A stretch of 64,000 bases of DNA, taken from contig QLIY01000367.1 in NCBI GenBank assembly GCA_003260075.1, positions 17,059 to 81,058 of the forward strand. Direction: 5' to 3'. The notes beneath the pieces were generated by a model. The model was not told the DNA's origin. It saw nothing but the letters and a program-made list of their open reading frames with translations, and made no database searches. The translations under genes were made by a program, and so were the position numbers. Shown piece by piece: positions 48,101 to 58,470 of this stretch. Source of the DNA: Phallusia mammillata. Its lineage: Eukaryota; Chordata; Ascidiacea; Phlebobranchia; Ascidiidae. Each line of letters begins with the position of its first letter. The first letter of the stretch is position 1.

Positions 48101-51100
48101 TGTGGTCGGCACAATATCATGAACATAAATGAGACGTTGTGCTGTAAAATTTATTTTTGATTATTACAAATCATTAAACAGTTTGCAAAGTTATATCCAT
48201 GTTATGCGGCGCCATCAAATTATTTATTTATTTTTATTTTAAACTACTATGTACGTTTTGTATTTGTTTCCCAGGTACTGGTTATTTCATGACGGTGTCC
48301 CAGGTCTTTATATTGAGACTGGTTGGGTGAATGATGACATCGATTACACAACAATGCCGGAAGTTGAAACAGAGCCGACTTCGCCAGTGAAATCTCCTGT
48401 GAAAAAACTTGTTGTGCAAGGTAAACATAGTAATATATGATAGTGGAAATCAGCATATTTACGGCAAAAAGTTAAGTTGTGATGTTGGAAATTTTGTTGT
48501 AATGTGAAACTCAAGCTTACTACATGCAAATTGCTGTGCCATAAACATTAGTAAAAGGGGCATGATAAGCATTTTAAAAAGCCCTTAAATGGGATATTGT
48601 TATGTTATGGGGAGATGTAAACAAATATATATGGCTTTTATGCAACATACAGCCCTAATCAGATTTGTGTTAATTTCCGAAAAATTCGTGTCATAACAAC
48701 AAAATAATCAATAATGAGGAAAATCGTTACATGGCTGGGTAATAGGAGGAAAAAACATTTGAATGTAAAAAAAATATTATTGGTCCCCTTACCTGAAGAA
48801 ACAACTAAGGTTATAAAAGCTGGTGGATAATATGGGACCCAATACAAAATAAGCATAGGAAATATATTAATGTTTTAAAATAGGTTATAGTGTAAATGCA
48901 ACGACAAAATGTGCAAAGCCCCACTTACAAGTTTCATGCGTTTAAAAAATAATCCTGAACTAATACAACATAGAAAATCATAGAGTTACTAACTGCAACT
49001 TTCATAATATAACTTCACATTACTTTGTTTCAGATTCACCAGTGAAAGCAATCTCTGTCCCTTCCCAGTCGTCAGATGAAGATGATGTTCCTCTTTCCCA
49101 ACTTAACACACCTTCAAAAAAGAAACGTAAGATTTTCTAAAACATTTACTCAAATTTTAGCTGTTTTTTGACATTCGAAATTTATGTAACAAAACCTAAT
49201 TTCTACTTGTAAGTTACACTCCATAGAGATGCACCCTAATCACCCATAAAAATCACATTTATTTTGCAACAAATGCCTACTGTTGAATTTTAATCAACTT
49301 GCAGTGAAATTTTGGTTGTAGGTCAAAAAATTGCCCAAAATGGTCATTGAAGAGTTTTACCGTAGCAAGACAGTCATAGTGCACAAGACAAACAAAACTT
49401 CCAACTGTGAAGATTTAATAACTTGTGAACGTTAATAATAATCCTGATGTTTATGATTTTTACAGCTCGCTTTCGCAAATCGAAGCAGGAAGCTACGTGG
49501 CCTCGACCAGGTCAAAATATGTGGATGGAACTCAATTCTGTTGAGGAACTTGAGAAGTTGACGAAGACGCTGATGTGGCAGGGTGTTCGGGAATCAAAAC
49601 TAAAGCAAGCTTTGAAAAATAATTATGATGCGATTGTTAGGTGAGCCTTGTTATTTCATAGTCTACAACAGTGGTTCTCAAACTTTTTTATTGTCGGGGC
49701 CAAATGGTATTTTTTTAAGTGTGTAGGAGCCTCAAAAAAACGAAACCTTGAGAAAATCACTAAAGATTATGACTTTAAAAGCTAAAATAGCAATCTTTGG
49801 TGGTTTTCTGAGGTCTGGTGCGAGCCGCAAAATAAGTAGTTGGGAGCCGCATGTGGCCCCGAAAACTGAGTTTGAGAACCACTGGTCTACAACTGATTAG
49901 GGCTTTTATTTGGTTGGTTGCAACTAATCTAGGATAGTCTACAACCCAAAATGAATATTATTTGTTCAAACTTATCTAAATCTTTACAACAATGAAATGG
50001 ACTTGAAGTTTTGTTTGTTTATTTCATTTTTATCCCCAATGGTTGGGCTTCCTTTGAGCTGTTTGTATTTATTGCAAGTCCGTTAAACCATTTTTTGACT
50101 TGGAATTTGGTGAATTTGATATGATCCACCCTATATGGTCCTCTGTGTTGAAGCAATGTCCTTCAAGTTTCTTGGTCAGGAAAACACAAGTGGCCAAGAC
50201 AGGATTAGAACTCACAACCTCACGAACACAAGTCGGTTGCACAAACCACTTAGCCATGAGTAGAAAAGTAGGAAACCATTGCAACCCACAGCCACCTTGA
50301 TGATGGAGTTTTGGCTTTTTTTGCAGCGTTTTTGACTTCTATATTAATGTGGAAATGTCCATAGTTCTTTGCTTACTCTGTTCTTGGAGCATGGATTTTA
50401 AAAGTTATTTTGTTGTGATAACTAAGCATGTTATGTAGGTCACTAAACAAAAAGCGGAACCTACAACAGAACGACGCACCAACACGACGATCCACACTGC
50501 CCTCCAATGGTGATGAATTACATCTCACATTATTACGTAAACATTTTACGACGATGGTGAATGACGCCACTAGAGGGGGCCTTTCCACTCTCCCCGAACC
50601 AGATGTTATTCAGCAAAGAATCTCAATCGCTGAAACTGCAGCAGAGTTTTCAACAATACTGTTGGAAATTCATTCCTCCATTGCACCAAAGTAAGTCTTT
50701 GTGAAATTGGATAAATAGCAGGCAAGTTCATAATCTGGTACAAAGTTTTTTGTCGGGTTTGGGTTTAAATAAAAAGTAAGTTTAAATGTAACTGACTTGA
50801 TTTTTACCTAACTTTACACTCTGCCGTTTTTGTGTCGCAATTTAACCAACTTTTGTGCTTAATACAGCTTTTTTTTTGTTATTTTCCGAACTCTGAAATG
50901 TGATTCTGGCCCTAAATTTTAGGCGAGACCCACTTTGTCATGTGTTTTTATACATGCATCCTGATTACATTAAACAATTGCAAAAACATTATCACATTTT
51001 ATGGCAGTTTCTTTGTGTATTTTCTTGCACCCCTCATAAAAGTTAGTTTGGTAAACCAAACCAGTTGCGTTTGTGGTGGTTACTTTACGACATTAATTGC

Positions 51101-54100
51101 ATGTTTCAATTATTTCAGGTTTCTCAAGCAATACATGACAGGAATTTCAGACAAGAAGAGACTGAACTTGACCGAATGTAGTTCGGAGAGGGAAAAGGTA
51201 AAAATTAGTGTGACATTTTTCTCTTTTCTTACCTGTAAAATACAATGTGGGTGGGTGGGTGCTTTGGGCTGTGAACAATCATGGCTATTCTTCAAAGTTA
51301 GTAATATGGGGGGGGGGTGAATGTAGTTCGGAGAGAGAAAAGGTAAAAATTAGTGTGACATTTTCTGTAAAATACAATGTGGGTGCTTTGGGCTGTGAAC
51401 AATCGTGGCTATTCTTCAAAGTTAGTAATATTTCACTGGCAAATGCCAATACCAGTCCGAGCAAGCTATCCAAAAAATAATGGTTTTGGATGAAATACAA
51501 ATTTTTATGCACCAGAAGCACCAGGCACAAACTTTTGAAGTAGCTTGTATCGTATGTACATCTATTTCCATACATTTTGTGAATGTTTTAGAAATAAATC
51601 ATAATACCCCACACCTATGAAAAGCGTTGTAATGAACAGCATACGACTTTCGACGGGGGGGGGGGGTCGAGCAAGCTATCCAAAAAGTAATGGTTTTGGA
51701 TGAAATAAAAATTTTTATGCACCAGAAGCACCAGACACAAACTTTTGAAGTAGCTTGTATCGTATGTACATCTATTTCCTTACATTTTGTGAATGTTTTA
51801 GAAATAAATCATAATACCTCAGACCTATGAAAAGCGTTGTATTGAACAGCATACGACTTTCGACGGGCTCATTGCTGAGCCCGTGTAGCTCGGTTGGTAG
51901 ACCGTAAATCGCGGAAAGACTTTTGTCATAAAACGCCTTCAATGGGCCTGACATACTATGATTAGTACACGAGTGTGTCGTGATCGCTGGTTTTCTTAAA
52001 CGCATTGAATTTATGTTCATCTCAACTGTATTTAAACTATTTACAACAGAATAGGAGCAATGTGTACCATTCCAATGTCCGGTGTCATTAAATCAACATT
52101 TGAGACATCGTCAGTCTAGCAATCCGGCTTTGTTGCAATATCTACATTTCTTGTGCAGGGAAAAGCCGAACGTCGAGTCATTAGGTGGAGACAAGCTGTA
52201 GAAGATGCTTCCTTGTTATCTAGGGTCAGTTTGTTGTTCACGATCCTGAACAACTCGATCCAGTGGGATATGTACCACTACAAGAGACAGTAAGTGTGTT
52301 AAGTTTGTCCGTTTCTGTGATCATTGAAAGCACTACATAAATTAGATAGCTAGCTTTTTCTTGTGTACCACTTGTACATCAATCTTAGAGGTGCAGAAAA
52401 CATATGCTGCGCATAAATTGGTGTGTGGCTGTGTGGCTACAGCATTCACATCTATAGTTGCTCACAGTGGTCCTTAGTGTACTCGCAGAGCTTGTGTGTA
52501 TGTCCAGACACATAAAGTAGTATGTGGCCACTAGGGATGGGCCGAGCTGAGCCAGAACCCGAGTACTCGGATACCGAGCATCGCCTCAAAACTAGTGTTC
52601 GATAGGGTGTCTTTAAACAAAAGTGACCGTTAGATGGTGGAAAAACGCGTACTTCTGGAGCCTATACAGCTTAATACATCGCTGATTACGTAAGGGACCT
52701 TCTGCGAAACAAGCGCGTACTTGGGAATGGTTGTGAGCGGCCCCTGTGTGCAAAACTGATATTGCTCACATTGATTCTGAGTGTGTTTGAGCATTGTCAA
52801 CAGAATAACATTTTTGTTACAGAAATGCTCGTCGAGCTGCAGCGAAGAATCGAAACTACAGTGACATGAACGATGGGGCTGTTGATGAAGAGAATGATGG
52901 AGAAGATGAATCAGATGAGGAGCAAGAAAATTCAGGTTTGAACTTTTACCTATTTTCCTTAACCTGTAATAACTGTATTGTAATTTTGGAACACTACATT
53001 CTGTTTGTAAGTTTAATGGTGAAAATAACGTCCCAAATAGACGTAAAAAGATGATGGCATGATCATTTGCTGAAACGTTTAAAATATCAAGCATGTCGCT
53101 TTTACTTCTATTTGGGCCGTTATGTTCACCATTAAAGTTGTGTTGGGATGATTTTAAATTTAAAATGCTGTCATGCAAGTGTTTGAATTCTTTTTTAAAA
53201 ACTTTACTGCCTAAAGTAGTGTACAGGTGGAAGATCTATATTATGTACATTGTGTATGCAAGAGTTGGGTCTTTCACATATAGTTACGTGGTTGTTATGG
53301 CAACAGGGGATGCAGGGAACAGTGAAGATTACGATGATGAAGATGGCGGACAGAGAAGATCCTCTCGCATCCAAGCGAGGTCCGGGAGGAGCAGGAAAAG
53401 AGAAGAAGTGGAAGAAGGCAAGATTTCTATTGATTTTACCACTTATCTCTATTGCAGGGATTCTCAAACTGTTGGCCACTGCTTCGTTTTTAGCCCGCAA
53501 AGTGCGCTCAAAAAATAATAAAAAATTTAGTGTAAGATACCACAAGCTTAAAAAATGAAAATCACTAACTGTTATGTTCTATTTTGGGAGAACTTGTCCT
53601 CCTTTGTAATAAGAATTATGTGCAAAATATAAAAAGGTTTACTTGCCCTAAGACAGGCAATTTACACCATTTTTTTCTTTCCAGTTATTAGTCGCCCTCG
53701 GACCCGACAGAAGAAGCGGAGTTACATATTCCAAGATTCAGACTCGGATGAAGAGGAGGAAGAGAATGAGCAGGAGGAGGAAGAGGAGGGGAGTGAGAAT
53801 GAGATGGAGAGTAATGAGAGTGGGGGGGGGGGGGGTCACCACTTATCTCTGTTGCAGGGATTCTCAAACTGTTGGCCACTGCTTCGTTTTTACCCAGCAA
53901 AGTGCGCTCAAAAAATAATAAAAAATTTAGTGTAAGTTTAAGCTTAAAAAATGAAAATCACTAACTGTTATGTTCTATTTTGGGAGAACATGTCCTCCTC
54001 TGTAATAAGAATTATGTGTTCTCGGAGAAATATAAAAAGGTTTACTTGCCCTAAGACAGGCAATTACGCCATTTTTTTCTTTCCAGTTATTAGTCGCCCT

Positions 54101-54738
54101 CGAACCCGACAGAAGAAGCGGAGTTACATATTCCAAGATTCAGATTCGGATGAAGAGGAGGAAGAGAATGAGCAGGAAGAGGAGGGGAGTGAGAATGAGA
54201 TGGAGAGTAATGAGAGTGGGGAGGAGGAAGAGCAGGAGGAGGAAGGGAGTGATGAAGAGGAAGGCTCGGAAGATGAGGAACCAAATTCATCGATTTGTCG
54301 AAGTATCGTTGAGAAGATCATGAAATATCAGTATTCTGAATTTTTCAGGTTTGTTGTTTCGGTCCTTTGAGACGTAACAATACTGTTGTCGCGTAATTGT
54401 GACGTAATTCCACTGTTACATGATTTTGACGTAATAATGTACATTTTAGGGACCCTGTGAATGAAAATGACGTACCTGATTATTATGAGGTCATAGCGAA
54501 CCCGATTTGCCTCAATGATATCATACAGCGAATCGATGAGAGCAACGATAATGACGTCATAGAGCAGATGATGGAGGACGTTCGACTTTTGCTCGACAAC
54601 GCGCTGGAATATAACGGAGCTGAGTCGTTTGTGGCGAAGGAAGGCGAGCGGATGAAACAGAGCTTCGTGAAATATTGCAGGGAGCGAATTTGCTCCCCCG
54701 TCCATCACAGGAGGCTCAAGCGATTGTTTTCGTCATAA
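37453..54738 (+). CDS. BAZ1B: bromodomain adjacent to zinc finger protein 1B (WSTF), PHD finger absent
   Basis: Nuclear chromatin regulator; the human protein forms WICH with SMARCA5 and phosphorylates H2A.X (family knowledge). Exons: 37453-37568, 38003-38119, 38727-38871, 39101-39278, 39686-39798, 40499-40627, 41632-42296, 42671-42877, 43121-43306, 43737-43836, 45610-45735, 46167-46379, 46892-46989, 47479-47688, 48275-48420, 49034-49126, 49466-49640, 50439-50690, 51119-51197, 52159-52289, 52823-52935, 53307-53417, 54087-54348, 54450-54738. All phases agree, giving 1417 residues (human 1483). Seen: WAC (IPHTKEVF; RCWTCQCTGRHNLTHKEA), CEYLARTQKPPNRELIR, KKKQATLLEL, DDT (LPNTLFGDIAM; LVVLLQTLLADDIAKDY), WHIM (GTDRNHNRYWLFHDGVPGLY; ETGWVNDDIDY), acidic tract and bromodomain (VPDYYEVIANPICLNDI; ALEYNGAESF). 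Exon 20 joins exon 21 in frame where human BAZ1B has its PHD finger. Intron 22 begins with GC. Confidence 0.95.
38138..38570. mobile_element. hAT-type element in BAZ1B intron 2
   Basis: A 433-bp element with ends caggggtgtgcaac and gttgcacacccctg, and perfect 8-bp flanks gtgtagat (38130-38137 and 38571-38578). Confidence 0.92.
38990..39100. repeat. third fragment of the BAZ1B exon 4 end between two G tracts
   Basis: The block 38990-39072 repeats the end of exon 4 and following intron (matching about 36165-36249 better than 39247). It lies between G tracts 38982-38989 and 39073-39081. It sits inside intron 3 and is out of order, so it cannot be a functional exon. Confidence 0.85.
39811..40230. 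repeat. G-tract-joined duplication in BAZ1B intron 5
   Basis: About 39818-39997 recurs at 40035-40230, separated by the tract 39998-40008. A further duplication, 40311-40422 versus 40433-40550 (tract about 40423-40432), repeats the first about 40 bp of exon 6 at 40382-40421. Confidence 0.85.
41140..41575 (-). repeat. reverse tRNA-derived SINE split by a hAT insertion
   Basis: SINE tail (agatgaacataaattcac...) and body (cagtacgccaggcc...gtactgaatcagccg) in reverse orientation, interrupted at 41193-41465. Related pieces lie at 4741-4885, 20876-20915, 45985-46075, 47120-47330, 51876-52022 and 63534-63590. Confidence 0.75.
41193..41465. mobile_element. hAT-type element nested in a SINE
   Basis: A 273-bp element with ends cagtggtgggcaaac and gtttgcccacccctg, and perfect flanks gtctatgc (41185-41192 and 41466-41473). 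The insertion is younger than the SINE it interrupts. Confidence 0.92.
42380..42568. repeat. palindromic MITE in BAZ1B intron 7
   Basis: Diverged member of the gcagacagtgcacactg family, with ends near gccagtgtccactgtgg and aacagtgtgcactgttgg. Confidence 0.65.
43885..45275. repeat. large repeat with degenerate ~125-bp tandem units, BAZ1B intron 10
   Basis: Begins near ggtccccttccctgaa and ends near gctgagccacccttctag. Between about 44270 and 44900 lie roughly five units of 119-131 bp, each with a cctaaaatggg-like box, ttttttaaaca, tttggacagcttgtagaat and ggtgtcgattgttgtgttt. A short version with the same two ends but no units lies at about 48780-48930. Class unknown. Confidence 0.75.
45080..45170. 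repeat. 91-base poly-G run
   Basis: Longest homopolymer of the window, within BAZ1B intron 10. It gives spurious poly-glycine and poly-proline frames. Confidence 0.92.
47120..47330 (+). repeat. tRNA-derived SINE with intact tRNA-like head
   Basis: The head at 47120-47193 has a perfect seven-base acceptor stem (gcctgcg/cgcaggc), a D-arm tagctcagtttgtagagc and a perfect T-stem around gggttcgaatccc. The anticodon stem is imperfect and the downstream body (gaccggctgattcggtatga) recurs elsewhere. It is therefore a SINE, not a tRNA gene. It lies in BAZ1B intron 13. Confidence 0.8.
47935..48160. repeat. G-tract-joined duplication in BAZ1B intron 14
   Basis: About 47935-48035 recurs at 48045-48150 across G9 at 48036-48044. 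The first copy stops at tgctgtaa, where the second continues with aatttat. Confidence 0.88.
49669..49884. mobile_element. hAT-type MITE in BAZ1B intron 17
   Basis: A 216-bp element with ends cagtggttctcaaac and gtttgagaaccactg, and perfect flanks gtctacaa (49661-49668 and 49885-49892). Confidence 0.93.
51175..51870. repeat. two successive G-tract-joined duplications in BAZ1B intron 19
   Basis: 51175-51308 recurs at 51318-51430 (tract 51309-51317), copying the last about 24 bp of exon 19. Then about 51460-51655 recurs at 51667-51865 (tract 51656-51666). Confidence 0.88.
51876..52022 (+). repeat. internally deleted tRNA-derived SINE
   Basis: Head gagcccgtgtagctcggttg and tail gaatttatgttcatctcaac are present. 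The T-arm and part of the body are missing relative to 47120-47330. Confidence 0.7.
52395..52620. repeat. repeat block in the intron that replaces the BAZ1B PHD position
   Basis: Copy of the gtgtgtggctacagc...cttgtgtgtatgtcc repeat, followed by a tagggatgggccgag fragment. No cysteine/histidine-rich reading frame is present between exons 20 and 21. Confidence 0.7.
53445..54086. repeat. G-tract-joined duplication with partial copy of BAZ1B exon 23
   Basis: About 53445-53822 recurs from 53836 onward. The first copy contains 53685-53822, the acceptor and first about 138 bp of exon 23, and breaks off into G14 at 53822-53835. Only the second copy (54087-54348) reaches a donor, so it is used in the model. 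Confidence 0.9.
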
Positions 54739-55729
54739 CGGACCAACAGCGACATCTGGTGTGTAAATATAGATAGGAAATTGTGACGACATCCCGGCGA
54801 CCAACAAGGACCGACTATTTATGAATTCCCCGAATTTTCCAGTAGGAAACCATAGAAAATGACGTCATTGCAGTATGACGTGGCATCTTCCGACTGTTGC
54901 ATGTAAATATAAGTCACGTGACTTTTGCGTAGTTACGGATTCTTCTCGACCGTGAAAACCGCTTTTCTATTTTCACTCTTGTTCATGAAATCTTAACGGA
55001 AACTTCCTGGTTCATAGTTGCACGTTACCATGGAGATCTGCACGTGATGCTATTTACAAAACCGAAAACCCTTAAATGCGTCATAATACTCACTTATGTG
55101 GTCACAAGTATTTATTATCTTGCTGTACATCGAACATGGCGAGATATTTTGTTGTTTATTTTGATTAAACGATTAGTTAATTATGAAACAGGCGACACTT
55201 TTTTACGTTTTAGTATTTTTTACTTGGTCGTTTAATGTATTCGGTGTACGTATTTCTCTGCACAGTTTTGCTCATGAAAATGAACTCGGGACCAAAAAAA
55301 AATCAAAATTAAAAGCAGAATCTATGTGGGTTGAAATTACAATGTTAAAGTTTTTCATTTTTACGTCAAAAATGATTTTTTGTTTTTGGTAATCAGCCAC
55401 AATTATCCGAATTAACACTTGTTCAACGCAAACGTCCTATAACGAAGCTCTCAAATATTAGGACATTTTCTGTTTCTTTCTGAGCTATCTGCGTCAAAAT
55501 GGCTATGGCGTAACAATTTGCACTACTGACGTAACAGTCTGTATTTCGAAAAATCATAATCAAGGTCTGTTACGTCACTAGAAGCTTCCGCGCTCAATTC
55601 CTACGCTTTTGCTCCATACTGCCACCTACCGCCGTCGTTCTGTTTAAAAATTGAAATAAAAGTGACCGGTAGATGTCGCTGCATCAAACTTCGGAATGAC
55701 GTTTTTTGGCAGATGCTATTTTTGGGCAG

Positions 55730-55820
55730 GAACTTGGCCGAATGGTCCTGCGCGCCTGTCCCACAGACATAAAACCCTTGATCGGGATTCATCCCCGTGG
55801 GTTCGAACCCCGTGAAAAAA
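55730..55820 (+). repeat. tRNA-Ser/Leu-like SINE head
   Basis: cttggccgaatggtcctg (A-box-like) and gggttcgaaccccgtga (B-box) are separated by a long insert, as in class II tRNAs. The copy at 56335-56445 shares both boxes and the intervening acagacataaaa. The acceptor stem is not closed, so it is a SINE. Confidence 0.65.
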
Positions 55821-56334
55821 AGATGCTAATTTTTGAAGTTTCGAAGGAACCTTTGTTAAAAGATTAAAGTCTGCCCAAAAACCTCGCTGAGTTGAAAATG
55901 CATCTCTACATTTTGATGAGGGATTCACAGATGTTTTTCACGTCGTGCGAGATTCGACTTAAATCTGATGAACAAGGGAATAAATAGCTTGAGTGAAACC
56001 GTGTGAACCAACAAACCGACTGGTCAGGTAGGGAGAGCTACTAACCCAAGAACTATACCGATGATGGCGTAAAGAGCGCAGTTATTTAAATAAACAGTGA
56101 GGCATGGTTTGGAACAAAGATTACAAGTAGTGTTTATTTCTGGTTATCACCATTATAAAACCACACCTCAACCCTAATAGCGCTATCTGTCAGAATTTTC
56201 ACACATTTTGCGAATGCTCTTTGTGCCATCTATCGGTATTTGGCAAACTTTGAGTTTTTACGGTCAACAATAAGCCATATTTCTCGTCTATCGTGGTTAC
56301 CATGTTTGTTACCATGGGAGGCGCCAACAAAAGT

Positions 56335-56445
56335 TTACGCGTTGGCCGAATGGCCTGGCGAGCTTGACCCATATACAGACATAAAAAACCTGATCGGGAT
56401 TCGTCCCCGGGAATGTCCTGGGTTCGAACCCCGTGAAGGAAAAAA
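56335..56445 (+). repeat. second tRNA-Ser/Leu-like SINE head
   Basis: gttggccgaatggcctgg, acagacataaaaaacctgat and gggttcgaaccccgtga occur in order, followed by an A-rich run (56441-56452) typical of a SINE tail. Confidence 0.65.
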
Positions 56446-58214
56446 AAAAAAACTTAGGTTTTTATGCCACGCGTTCTGCCAAATAGTTTAGTTGTTTACA
56501 TTTTGATCCTCCGTGGGTCTACGATGTTTGAAAATGTGTCAAGCAAAAACAGAAACAAGTTAGCTTACATATGATTTGTTGGAGAAAAAAAGACGTTAAA
56601 GATTAAACTACAACGTCGACTATCGTTTTGCTTGCACAGGGTTTTACATATTTACTGTTGTCATTATTTCGTTGGAAAAATCCACCCAGGGCCAACCTTG
56701 TTTGTTGTCTCGTCACAAACACGCCTGTGATGTCACACAGACATTCCGCGATAATTAAATCTTGCTTTTGTGACGCGATGCATTGATCACGTTCGATCGA
56801 CGAAAATCAAAGTCGGAATGCGATCCTCGTTCTCCTGGGGATGTTGGTATCTCGTTTCAACCATCCTCATTTTACTCGCTTGCTTTCAATAAATAGAAAA
56901 GTTGAAATAACTAAAAAGATTTCACACAAAGTTAAAACTTGATTTTTTTCGCATTTAATAAATCATCAAGCCTTATCAAAACAAGATAAATATGAATAAA
57001 CTGTTGCTGACAGGCATAATGTATCAACATTTTTTTAGCTCTTCCAGCAGTCTTTATTATAATATGCCAACGTTTCGATGTCCCATACGAGACACCTTCA
57101 TCAGGGTAATGGCATAAATTGAAAACATAAATATATTTCGCCAACGCGACATCATTAGTATCTTATTCAAATAGAATCTTGACGAACAAATGACTTAATG
57201 ATTTAATAAATTTGAATCAATAAGGAACTATAAGGTTCATTACAGTCTTCATCCACCAAGCAACGAGCTGGGTGATTCTGGTTATAAGTTTAAATATACT
57301 GTATTGATTTTCTTTACTTATAACATTTTGCAGTCTCTGATCGAAGTTTTGTTTAACTTATGGAAAGTTGAAGCCACTTCTACATTGAAACAAGTCCTTG
57401 ACGATTGTGGGTATTATTTTGTGCTTTATTGAGTTAATTTGTTTCAATTTCAACACAAAGTTATTTTGCTGTTTTGTCTTTACATAGATTTGCGACTATG
57501 ATAAAATACCCATGTAATCGTTCTATTGGCTCGGACACGTTCCTGTTTTATCGCCGTTTGAAATTAACAACTTTTGTGTACTAAGAGCACTTTATAGGCC
57601 AGGAAATAAATTTCAAACGGTTTTAACAAATTGGATTATATTTCAAGTACATCTGCGACAAAAGCCTTCTTTTCACAAAAACAATTCCTTTAATGCGTCG
57701 GCAACCGCCGGTCCGCGTTCGTTACCGGGACGTATACTTTCAGGTTAAATGCTTTGAAACATTTTGCCCATGAATCTCGGGGATGATAAAATAATTTGTA
57801 CGTTTTAATTGCTGAATATTTGTAGTTTTATGAAGGCCGGTCCGTGCTTAAATTTCGGGTTCAAAACCGGTCCGCTGTACATAAAAGGTTACCGACCCCT
57901 GCTTTAATAGGCGAAGATACTTTCTCCTCACCGGCAGACATTGCGGTGAACGGTTTCAACTTCGCTTCACCCTAAATTCACTTTATTGCGTGCGCGAGTC
58001 GCAAAATCGTGGCCTTGAAACTTTTCACTTTCAAAACAGCGCGATCCGGACCACCCCGGGTGCGTGACCTTTCACCTCCTTCTCTCGTTTGATGTTGTGG
58101 GTTGTTGTTAAACGCTCGGATGCAGTAAGACACCCCAAACACTTTGGACTGGGTTGTGGGAATGTGAGACATTTGTAGCGAATGTGTTCAATTGTAAGCG
58201 GTTAGTTGTTCACA

Positions 58215-58470
58215 GAAATACCTCCCTTGTGCCCAGGTGGGACAATGTGTTCGCGAGAACTAAAACTGCGCTGTCCTTTCCACTCTAAAAAATACGAAAT
58301 ACTTGTAAGCATGGGTGCAAATGGATGGGGGGGGGGGACAGTTCACACAAATATCTTCAATTGTGTCCAGGTGGGACAATGTGTTCGCGAGAACTAAAAC
58401 TGCGCTGTCCTCTCCACTCTAAAAAATACGAAATACTTGTAAGCATGGGTGCAAATGGATGCAATTGATG
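58215..58470. repeat. G-tract-joined duplication
   Basis: About 58215-58327 recurs at 58338-58462 across G10 at 58328-58337. It is followed by a 'gccgaaacgtttgaacaa' repeat also seen near 53070 and 1050. Confidence 0.85.

Larger units (their letters stand above)
54739..58205. other. 3' flank of BAZ1B and intergenic sequence without a recognised gene
   Basis: The 3' UTR should lie just after 54738, but no canonical poly(A) hexamer occurs in the first few hundred bases. A 69-codon frame from 55183 begins with a signal-peptide-like stretch (MKQATLFYVLVFFTWSF), but it has no further support. tRNA-derived SINEs lie near 55.8 and 56.4 kb, a cgacgtttc-type repeat near 57.07 kb, and a decayed hAT-like element at about 57700-57903. 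Confidence 0.65.

Noticed and set aside
51276-51480. Second BAZ1B exon 19 as an alternative exon
   Set aside because: Only the last about 24 bp are copied after a G tract, without an acceptor.
55183-55392. Secreted-peptide gene beginning MKQATLFYVLVFF
   Set aside because: Only the first about 25 codons look signal-like. No homology, splice partner or second copy supports it.
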